From: Bemisia tabaci
Lineage: Eukaryota; Arthropoda; Insecta; Hemiptera; Aleyrodidae
NCBI RefSeq assembly: GCF_918797505.1
Contig: NC_092801.1
Coordinates: 8,618,001-8,682,000 of the forward strand
DNA: 64,000 bases
Direction of reading: 5' to 3'
Shown here: positions 55,345 to 64,000 of the stretch, in pieces
Position numbering within the stretch: the first letter of the stretch is position 1
How the letters are laid out: every line of letters begins with the position of its first letter
Program-made: the position numbers and the translations under genes
Notes under the pieces: generated by a model
Databases searched by the model: none
What the model was told of the DNA's origin: nothing
What the model saw: only the letters and a program-made list of their open reading frames with translations

Positions 55345-55596
55345 ACTGCCGTGCTAAGGAAGAACGCCGTATGAACATTCGAGAGTTGCCAAATTTCCTT
55401 CGATAAAATGACCATTTTTGAGAACATTTATGAACATTTTCTCTTGAAAGCAGATGATTTAGATCTGGCTGCGAATCAAATTATCTGAGAAATTGGAGGA
55501 CAAATAATCACAAAGTTCTCTGTAATATCGTATTTTATCAAAGGAAATTTGGCAACGCCAGAAGGTTCATGTGGCGTTTTTCCTGAGCACGGCAGT
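55345..55596. mobile_element. Family A MITE
   Basis: ACTGCCGTGCTAAGGAAGAA to TTCCTGAGCACGGCAGT, intact. Confidence 0.9.
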
Positions 55597-56675
55597 AAAG
55601 GCGTGCCTCAATTTCTACTTGAGCCCTGTTTTACGTATAAATCTATGCTTTTTGAGGGTCATGCGGAAATCTAGATACGCTCTTACTCCAGAGAAGCGAC
55701 GATTTGATAAAGGTAAGAAGAGCCTCTTTAAGTTAGCAATGTTTGACAATAAGTCTATTCAAGACTTAAGTCTGCTTAAATTAAGAATAATCTCTGTATG
55801 GCAACATTGTATCGCGACAAACTTGCGCGCAGGCCACTTTTGTCTGAGCTCCGTCCAAGTCGAGAAAATGATCTGCGGAGATATAACCCGAGCTAAAATG
55901 CAGTTTTGCCAATTTTACGAAAGAAGACGTTTTATGCACTTTTTGCACAAATGCTATGGAAATTGAAACACGTCAGTGACATTGACATGGTATCAACATA
56001 GTACTTGTATTAACATAGTATGGCACGTGAAGGAGATGCGTGAATTTCATTTTGCAATCAGGAACTATAATTTCTGGCTCGTCTGTAAAAACACTTGCGT
56101 GCTTAGGGAAACTAAAGGCACATACGTTGTTTCTGAGCAGAGCCAGGAATTGTAGTTCATAGTTGCAAAATGTAGTCCAGTTAAAATATAAGAAAAAATA
56201 ATTCCCTGACATTTCCGTGACGAAACGGAAAAATATTCCTCATTTTTCGTTTGGTCTGATAAGATGTAAGTAAGAATATTTTTCATGCTTTAGGAATAAT
56301 AAATAGAGAAAAATATACGGCGCCTAAGCTTATACGAGATATTTTCTCAAAATTTAAAAGACACCAACAAAAATTCTGATGGAAATTTTGGTAGAGATCT
56401 CCGCAAGAGTGAAATTCGCGAGATATTTTCCGAAAAATCCGTGTTTCTCGACTTTCCTGACGATTCCCTGAAACGAAAATCGCTAGCAAAATACAAGCCC
56501 CTAACATGCCGGATTTTTGCAGATTCCCTGACGTTTTCCCTGATTTTCCTGACAAATATAATATTATATATATATTTTCCTGACAAAATAATTTCCTGAC
56601 ATTTCTCGGTTCTCTCGGTTTCCTCGCGGTCGCTAGACACTCTGTGTTACGTCATTTTACTTGGGCGACGACTAA
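55597..56675. other. Unassigned sequence with one family B MITE
   Basis: Family B is at 56041-56180 (TTCATTTTGCAATCAGGAAC to GTTGCAAAATGTAGTCCAG). Frames at 55571 and 56283-56640 have no family resemblance. Confidence 0.5.
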
Positions 56676-56933
56676 TTGGACCGCGTTAAACAGAAAGGAA
56701 CCAAGACACATCAGCTACTGCCAAATTTAACAGGGAAATTTTATTTTTTACGAGAACACATCTAGGCAGATTCCTTTGAGAATTTTAAGGAATTTACCTT
56801 GTATTATGGAGAAAATTCACTGAAATTTTCCCAAAAATCCGCACAGCCGTTTTCATGTAAAAAATTAAATTGCCCGATTACATTTGGCAATAGCTGATGT
56901 GGCTTGGTTCCTTTCTGTGTAACGCGGTCCAAT
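56676..56933. mobile_element. Family L element, complete
   Basis: TTGGACCGCGTTAAACAGAA to TGTGTAACGCGGTCCAA with mirrored halves. Confidence 0.88.
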
Positions 56934-57236
56934 TTTGACTAGGTCTCCGGGGAATGTTGTCAGACAACGCGATTTCCCTATTTCCCATTGTCACTTCCGA
57001 CGAAAAATCGCTGTTTCCTGCGGAAACTGGCTACAGCGGCCGCATGTGAAAGATGAAGTCTCTAATTATGTGCAATTACCCCTTTTCCTCGTTTTTCACC
57101 CCCTTCAGCCCCTCAGACTCTCTTGGCTTTGTCGCCTTCTCCGACGGCCAACTTGCGAAGCTCTCGAGTTTTCTTCCGCGATCTGCAGTTTTGGCAGGGT
57201 AATGAATAAGTTGAGCCTTCCCGCGAAACTCCACGG

Positions 57237-57477
57237 CGCACAGTGGATCGAGTCAATTAGAAAGGTCGGATATGAAATTTTTAACTAAAACTGCAAATTT
57301 CGATGTTTATTTCGTCACATTTTAAATTTCGAGGAGTGCTTCTAGAAGATAATTTCACGAAAAAACTAACGAAACTACTTTTAGAGCCTTAAATGACCGT
57401 ATAAACGGAGTTATAAGCGTTTAAAGTTTTCAAATTTTGTCCGACCTCACCTATTGACTTGATCCACTGTGCGGCAC
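57237..57477. mobile_element. Family M element
   Basis: GCACAGTGGATCGAGTCAAT to GACTTGATCCACTGTGCGGC. The preceding 56934-57236 is GC-richer and unassigned. Confidence 0.82.
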
Positions 57478-57529
57478 GGGAAATAAGGAAACGTGGCAAA
57501 TCTACGACCACGCAATCATAACTCAACAC

Positions 57530-57692
57530 CAGTGGCGTGGCGTGCTTTGCGATATATCAATTGATCTGCCACTTAAACCTATGAAAAAGATCGATTATCA
57601 GGGTGTTCGCAGCGAACGCCTTAGTAATCGATTCTTTACCATAGCTTCAAATGGCGAGATATCGATGATCGATTATTCACGCCGCGCCACTA
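57530..57692. mobile_element. Family C MITE with target duplication
   Basis: CAGTGGCGTGGCGTGCTTTG to CACGCCGCGCCACT. ACTCAACAC lies directly on both sides. Confidence 0.88.
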
Positions 57693-57867
57693 ACTCAACA
57701 CGGAAATCCTACGAGAGGGGGAATGAGCGGGGGCAAATTTGAGATTTTGGGGCTGGGCCTCTAATTTATAAAAAGGGGGAAAACAACAGCTGAAAACCTT
57801 GGCAGTGGATATGCGAATTTTCGTAATTTTATTGATGACATTGCATGGGACGCGACAATAGTACTGC

Positions 57868-58117
57868 AAAGGGGCTTGGAGGACAATCCGCAAAAGTACA
57901 GTTTCTGCTATTTCGATAAAGTTTTGAAGTTTCGAAACGACATGGATCCTCATGACGGAAAGAAAGTTCAAACTGATTTTTTGATGCTTAAAAATTGGAA
58001 TTGGGAAGCAAATTTTTGTCGAAGTCTGCATTGGAACTAGTTTCACTCGGATTCATTGATATCTCAATTTTTTCAAAAACTGCACTTATGCGCGCCTTGT
58101 CTTCCAGGCTCCTATAC
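57868..58117. mobile_element. Family J element
   Basis: AGGGGCTTGGAGGACAATCC to GCGCCTTGTCTTCCAGGCTC with mirrored interior. Confidence 0.8.
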
Positions 58118-58221
58118 TGTGCTCGTTATTAGGATAGATGAATTCACTGACTTCCTGTCACATTTCCTCAACATTCCTTGATTTTTCATTGATTTTTCCC
58201 AGTCGTTGAAAATTCCCTGAC

Positions 58222-58776
58222 AATGGACCAGTAGACAAGGCATGAATTTCTGCATTCTGATACACGTTTCATAACCAACATTTCACGTAGAACACGATGC
58301 ACACAACGAAAATTACCGAAACCAACTCCTCACGAAGATACTTAATGATTCTTGATGCGTGAATTCAAACCACCCGTTCATGAAAACTCAATGCATTACG
58401 TGATTCACATCGCGCGCTAAACGTTATCATGACAGTCTCTGCGATATAAAAGTTTTGGCAACCTCAATCTTGACGCTTTGGCCTAGCTATAGCAAATTAC
58501 TTATAGGTTGAACAACATATGGTGGGAAATGAACATTGCTCTATTGAGAAGCTTGCTGAAACCGTTGTGGTCTACAATTTGACTCACGGAGAGCTTTGAG
58601 TTTCTTGTGAGCGGGCAGTCCAAATTCCTCGTAACCAATGTGAAAAAAAAACCGTTAATATCTTCGTTAGGAGTTAGTTTCAGTCATTTTCGTTGCGCGA
58701 ATCGTGCTCTACGTAAAATTCTGACTAAGAAACATGTATCAGAATGCTTAAATTCGTACCTCGTCTTGTGATCCAT
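58222..58776. mobile_element. Family Z element, copy 2
   Basis: AATGGACCAGTAGACAAGGC to CCTCGTCTTGTGATCCATT, about 555 bp. A solitary family Z end occurs at 58921-58947. Confidence 0.82.
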
Positions 58777-59238
58777 TGGAAACAAACACAATATGGAAAT
58801 AGTGCAAGAGAAAAGAAGCGCTTTGATGACGGCGCAGAGATACAACTATTCGTACTTGATGGATGTCCGTATTGCATTCGCAAAATTGAAGGCACGATGG
58901 CATGATACGTCTCAGTTCTATTCGTACCATGTCTAGTGGTCCATTCCCTGTTCGCCAGACTCTTGCCTGGTGAAGATAAGGTCGCGGGCACAAAGCTTCC
59001 TGCCTCATAATCTCGCTGAGGTCGCAGGGACCTTTTCAATCGTTCCTTTCACAGGCGAATTCCTATAACTTATTAACACTGCTTCAGAATGACGTCAAAT
59101 GAAGGCCTTTCTCGTTTTGTTACTTTCTTTTGTTCATCAAAGAACGAGCTCCGCTCGCAAAGCCTCTTGGTTATTGCCAAGGGCGTCTTGCTCGCCCAAT
59201 CCCCAGGGATTCTTTCTCCGAATCTCAAGACCGGGTTA
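58777..59238. other. Nothing firmly recognised
   Basis: It contains the solitary Z end noted above. Minus-strand frames at 58725-59039 are not supported as genes. Confidence 0.4.
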
Positions 59239-59995
59239 TACTGCCGTGCTAAGGAAAAACGACGTATGAACCTTCAGACGTTGCCAAACTTCCTTTGATA
59301 GAACACGAGTGTCCTGGTAAGCTTATGAATTTTTCCCCTCCAATTTTTCAGATAATTTTGTTCGCAATGGAGATGTTACATGTGTGAGGAATTTGCGATT
59401 TGACCATTAATTCTTATGTAAAAGTTTGCGAGAAACACGATGGTGCCACTGGTTTTCTCTGAAATCATCTCCCATGCTCAAAAAAAGCTCTCAAAGTGAG
59501 GCCAAAATGGAGGGGATATCCCACGCTATCCTGAGAGTCCACCTCTACATCAAAACAAACTCTCCAAGCAAAGATAGGGAACAAATACATTGACAGGGCT
59601 GCCACTTTATTTGGGACTCCAAGACTGAAAACACGGCAACCCTGCTAATGTATTTGCTCCCTATCTTTGCATGGGGAGTTCGTTTTGATGTAGAGGAAGA
59701 CTCTCAGGGTAGGGTGGGATATCCCCTCCATTTTGGCCTCACTTTGAGAGCTTTTTTTGAGCTTGGGAGATGATTTCAGAAAAACCAGTGAGACCATCGT
59801 GTTTCTCGCAAACTTTTACATAAGAATCAATGGTCAAATCGCAAATCCCTCACACACGCAACATCTCCATTTCACCTGAAGTTCCTGGAAATTTCAAGGG
59901 AAAATATTCATAATTTGCCTCAAAATTAAATATTTTATCCAACGAAATTTGGCAACTCTCGAATGTTCATACGGCGTTCTTCCTTAGTACGGCAT
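59239..59995. mobile_element. Family A element carrying a 500-bp palindrome
   Basis: A ends are TACTGCCGTGCTAAGGAAAA and GTTCTTCCTTAGTACGGCA. The inserted palindrome spans 59369-59868, with ends GGAGATGTTACATGTGTGAG and CACACACGCAACATCTCC and arms sharing GCGAGAAACACGATGG and CCAAAATGGAGGGGATAT. Confidence 0.88.
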
Positions 59996-60716
59996 TCCGC
60001 GTGGAGTTTTCGGGACTTCATATTTCCCTTGATACTAGCAAAAGGTATCACAGAACACGTCGCCGTATTACCTTTACGCAGACCTTAAACCTTAAGAGCG
60101 AAGAAAGAGCAGAGGCGTTTCGTGATGGAAAATTTAAGAGATGCTGAATTGACGCTCGGAGGTATGAGGGCCATACGCACATTTTCATTTCGCCTTCAAT
60201 TTCGAGGTAGACAAAATAACATACCCAGTATAGCACTAGCTCTCCACTCAAGGATCTGTGCCTGTGAGCATCTTTAATTTATCAAGCTCAATTTGCATCC
60301 AACGAACGAATCATACCTGTGTTGAGAATTTTGTAAAATGATCTGTGTCCAATACTGGTGCCCAGATCGAAAACTCCGTTTTAATTCTCTCCCGAAATCG
60401 ACTCTAATGCGCTAAACAGGTAGGCTATTTTTAAAACTATATAACTGCTTGCTTAACGGTACACAGTAGGATAAAGAAACCAAATTTTGTGTTGATAAGG
60501 GAAGAAAAACACGAAGTAACACAAACTGTTGGTTTTTTTTATGTGATAGTTTGCCCTAAGTCAATTCGACCAAATCGTTTTGTTTCCGCATCAGCTTTTC
60601 CACCTGAAATCCCGAAATTTTTGTTTGATGTTATGTTCTATTGTTGTGAACCAAACGACACATCAAACCACCATCAAATGCGGTCCATAATAAATCACTC
60701 TAGATAATTAAAATTC
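59996..60716. other. Nothing recognised
   Basis: AT-rich, no supported exon. Confidence 0.4.
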
Positions 60717-61151
60717 ATATGGATTTCTTTTTGCAATAAGGAACCAGAAGCATTCCAATGTTGTTAAGATTGTGCAGCTTTCTTCATCCTGGAAGAAAAA
60801 CACGATGATCTATAAACAATTTCTATTTTAATCGCTAAAAACTGTAAATTTAGGATAAAAATTATCATGTAAATTTCGTATTTTTTCACGATTTCAATAG
60901 TTACATTGAAATGGATGAAGTTGTACAATCTTACCAACATTGCATTGCCAGTGGCGTGACGTGAATTGCGATATATCGATTGTTACGCCATTTAAACCTA
61001 TGGTAAAGAATCGATTATTAAGGTGTTCGCTGCGAACACCCTGTTTATCGATCCTTTTCCATAGGTTTAAATGGCGTAACAATCGATATATCGCAATTCA
61101 CGCCACGCAACTGCATTGCTCCTGGTTCCTTTTTGCAAAATGTAATCCATA
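60717..61151. mobile_element. Family B-like palindrome with a family C MITE inside
   Basis: Outer arms ATGGATTTCTTTTTGCAATA and CTTTTTGCAAAATGTAATCC. Family C occupies 60949-61113 (CAGTGGCGTGACGTGAATTG to CACGCCACGCAACTG). CATTGC flanks the inner element on both sides. Confidence 0.82.
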
Positions 61152-61296
61152 TGTAGTCTGGCCATTTGGGCCCTAAAAGCTGCATGACCAAACCTCAAAA
61201 TTACCGACATTCCTATATAGGTACTCTAGATAGAGGGGTTTAAAAATCTGAAAAATGACCCCACATTTTTCATCGACGGCCGGGCCTTCTCTATTT

Positions 61297-61548
61297 CTGC
61301 CGTGCTAAGGAAGAACGCTGTATGAACATTCGAGAGTTGCCAAATTTCCCGTGATAAAACATGTATTTTTGATGACATTCTTGTACAATTTTCTTTGAAA
61401 CTTTCAGATATTTTAGATTGAATTGCGTACAAAATAGTCTGAAAATTTCGACAAAAAATATTCACATTTTTCCCGGTAAATTCGGTTTTTATCGAAGGAA
61501 ACTTGGCTACGTCCGAATGCTCATACGCCGTTCTTCCTTAGCACGGCA
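61297..61548. mobile_element. Family A MITE
   Basis: CTGCCGTGCTAAGGAAGAAC to GTTCTTCCTTAGCACGGCA. Confidence 0.9.
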
Positions 61549-61562
61549 ATATTGTTCCAACA

Positions 61563-61976
61563 CACTGAAAAAAAATTCTCGACGTTTTTACCAAGGTCCA
61601 TTGATACCTTTACCATCTCACTTGTTTTACCAATTATAGGTAATTTTACCAAGACCGACTGGTAAGCTTATACCTAAAAACCGGCATTTTTACTGTTTTT
61701 TCATGTTAGAATACCACTTTTATCGGTAATCAATTCCCAGTAACTTTGCCATTTTATCTCGGTAATTCTACCACAGTCAATAAAAAATATTGGCGTTTTT
61801 ACCGAGATCCAGTAAAATTACCGAGAAAGTTCGATAATTTTACCAAGATTTCTCGGTAAAACTACCAATTCCATAAATGGTAATTTTACCAAGAAAAAAC
61901 TGGGATCAAATAGAACCCTGAATTCTTGGTAATTTTACCCTTTTCTTGGTAAATACACCGAGATTTTTTTTCAGTG
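61563..61976. mobile_element. Family F element flanked by an 18-bp direct repeat
   Basis: CACTGAAAAAAAATTCTCGA to TTTTTTTTCAGTG. GCAATATTGTTCCAACAC occurs at 61546-61563 and 61984-62001. Confidence 0.9.
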
Positions 61977-62614
61977 TAGCGCAGCAATATTGTTCCAACA
62001 CTGCACCGAGGTTTGCCAACACCGGCGGCGGGGCTACGGATAGCGTGCAAGCTCGCTTTCATCCATGCGTGATTAGTCAAAATTCCAATTAACCGGAGCT
62101 TTTTCCGACCCTTTCCCCGCCCACCGGCCCCGCAGCACAACCTCAAGGCAGGAAACCTCCACTCCCGGCCGTCGAGGGGCACCCCCCCCCACCCGCCCCC
62201 GCCCCGATGGAAATGTCACTGAAATATGTGTCAATGTCACGTGCCCGCTGACATGCCGACTTCCGTGGCCGGTTTCCGGCATCTGTGTTCCCACTTCCCG
62301 GGTATAATTTGGACGTACAAATATTTCTGCCGAACGGAACTAAGTGCATCATGACGTGAGCCCTGTTATGCATGTATTCTTATGGGTCTCAGGGCTCTTG
62401 TCTTAATGCACATAATTCCGTTTGGGGGAAATACGTAGGTACATTTCGGGGGCATAGCCGCCCCCGCCCCCACCCACACTCCGCCGGGGACGAATCCCCC
62501 CTCGCACCCATGCCCCCCCCATCGGGGCGAATAGATTTACTAGGTAACGACCTGCAGACACCCTCGAAGTTGACGAAATTAGAGACCGCACGAAAGTCGT
62601 AATGACAACCGCTG
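61977..62614. other. GC-rich stretch with a family N copy and C-runs
   Basis: Family N-like 62309-62438 (TTTGGACGTACAAATATTTC to GGGGAAATACGTAGGTAC). C-rich runs occur near 62179-62210 and 62460-62520. Frames on both strands come from base composition. Confidence 0.55.
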
Positions 62615-63450
62615 GTGCCGTGCTGAGGAGGAACGCCGTATGAACCTCCAGGCATTGCCAAATTTCATTCGATAAAACACGAATTTCCTGGTAAACTTAT
62701 GAAAATTTTCTTTCCGAGTCTTCAGATGATGGACCACTAGACAAGGTGCAAATTTGAACAATCTGATACATGTTTCTTAACAAGAATTTCACGTAGAGCT
62801 CGATGTTTCTTTACAAGAATTTCACGTAGAGCACGATTCGCGCAACGAAAAATACTGAAACCAACTCCTCACGGAGAGATTAACATTTTTATTTCACATT
62901 GGTTACGAGGAATTTGAACTGCCCGCTCACAAGAAACTCAAAGCTCTACGTGAGTCAAATCGCGCACTACAACGGTTTAAACAAACCTCTCTATCGAGCA
63001 ACATACATTTCCCACCATGTGTTCCGCAAACTATAAGCAATTTGCTATAGCTAAGCCAAAGTGTCAAGATTGAGGTTGACAGATTATTATATAGCAGAGA
63101 CTGTCATGATAACATTTAGCGCTCGATAGGAATCACCTAGAGCATTGAGTTTTCATGAGCGGGTGGTTTGAATTCACGCATCAAGAATCATCAAGTAGCT
63201 TCGTAAGGAGTTGATTTTTGTAATTTTCGTTGTGTGCATTGTGTTCTACGTGAAATTTTGGTTGCGAAACGTGTACCAGAATGCCGAAATTCGTACCTTG
63301 TCTAGTGGTCCATTTTGCTCGCAATTTCACCTAAAATTCCTGAAAATTTCGAGGGAAAATATTCATAACTTGCCTCGAAAATGAGCATTTTATCTGAGGA
63401 GATTTGGCAACTCTCGAAAGCTCGTACGACGTTCTTTCCTAGCACAGCAG
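62615..63450. mobile_element. Family A element carrying family Z
   Basis: A ends GTGCCGTGCTGAGGAGGAAC and CGTTCTTTCCTAGCACAGCAG. Family Z spans 62729-63314 with ATGGACCACTAGACAAGGT and CCTTGTCTAGTGGTCCAT. Z carries an extra direct repeat of TTTCTTAACAAGAATTTCAC near its left end. Confidence 0.9.
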
Positions 63451-63540
63451 CGCTGGTGGTTTGCATGGAAAATTGCCCGACGGACGTGGATTCATGACCC
63501 TCGATGGACATTGATAATGCATCTACTTGGACATCATGGG

Positions 63541-63935
63541 TTGGACTGCATTTTGTTGGAACTGTAAATTCTAGCTCTTCTGGAAAAACACTTATGTTCA
63601 CAGGGAAACTAATGACACATACGTTGTTTTAAAACCGGGGTAGAATTTATACTGCCTTGCTAAGGAAGAACGCCGTATGAACATTCGAGAGTTGCCATAT
63701 CTCTTTCGATAAAATGCTTATTTTTGAGGTTTGCTATCAATATTTTTCCCTGATATTTTCCGATATTTTAGATTAAATTGGGAACCAAATAGTCTGAAAA
63801 ATTGGAGGAAAAATATTCAGAATTTTCCCAGTAATTTTTTTGGTTATTAAAGGAAATATGGCAACGCCTGAAGGCTCATACGGCGTTCTTCCTTAGCACG
63901 GCAGTATAGTTCCAAATTGCAAAATGCAGTCCAGT
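63541..63935. mobile_element. Family B element carrying family A
   Basis: Family B left part is 63541-63650 (TTGGACTGCATTTTG) and right part 63906-63935 (CCAAATTGCAAAATGCAGTC). Family A lies between them at 63651-63905 (CTGCCTTGCTAAGGAAGAAC to GTTCTTCCTTAGCACGGCAG). TATA borders both junctions, where intact family B has TATA once. Confidence 0.92.
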
Positions 63936-63941
63936 TGGTAT

Positions 63942-64000
63942 TCTGCCGTGCTGAAACGCCTCATGATCACTCGAGAGCTGCCAAATTTACTCTGATAAAA
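63942..64000. mobile_element. Family A left end cut by the window edge
   Basis: CTGCCGTGCTGAAACGCC begins a copy that runs off the window. Confidence 0.75.

Overview
The window looks like nuclear DNA of an arthropod, most likely an insect. The evidence is one spliced gene with GT-AG introns, a canonical metazoan tRNA-Asn(GUU), and a very dense load of short non-autonomous DNA transposons. A repeat-rich hemipteran such as a whitefly would fit, but that is inference and no single feature proves the species. There is no bacterial-style gene organisation. Almost every open frame in the window is a shadow of a repeat.

From 4.2 to 18.5 kb lies the 5' part of one plus-strand gene for an AMP-forming acyl-CoA synthetase of the 4-coumarate:CoA ligase / firefly-luciferase-like family. 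Seven exons join in frame (4223-4357, 7319-7526, 11051-11416, 12129-12286, 14391-14565, 16976-17142, 18393-18545) into 454 codons holding the whole N-terminal adenylation domain. The last 80-100 residues, including the mobile C-terminal domain, are not found. A 500-N assembly gap follows at 19298-19797 and may hide them.

The only RNA gene is tRNA-Asn at 24849-24922. Two weaker coding candidates lie downstream. One is a possible 5' UTR exon (about 41860-42259) spliced to a 90-bp exon with a start codon (43872-43961). The other is a 50-codon frame at 50846-50998 with a signal-peptide-like start and a clip-domain-like cysteine pattern.

Most of the rest is repeat. At least 20 MITE-like families occur, most in several copies and many palindromic along their whole length. 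I label them A to Z plus AA and BB for cross-reference. Families C and E carry 8-bp target-site duplications typical of hAT elements. Family K ends in TTAA. Families A, B, D, F, H, I, J, L, M, N, X and Z also recur. Many copies are nested in one another, which gives a readable insertion order. I see no transposase or reverse transcriptase.

Notable structures are a roughly 2.1-kb foldback with a recurring GTTGCAA motif in mirror orientation (about 47080-49200), a GC-rich island of four consecutive perfect hairpins (39717-39816), a satellite with an alternating 137/139-bp period (53836-54550), a triplicated segment whose copies were hit by different transposons (35516-37460), and a GC-balanced block with tandem repeats and two covarying hairpins (51516-52785).
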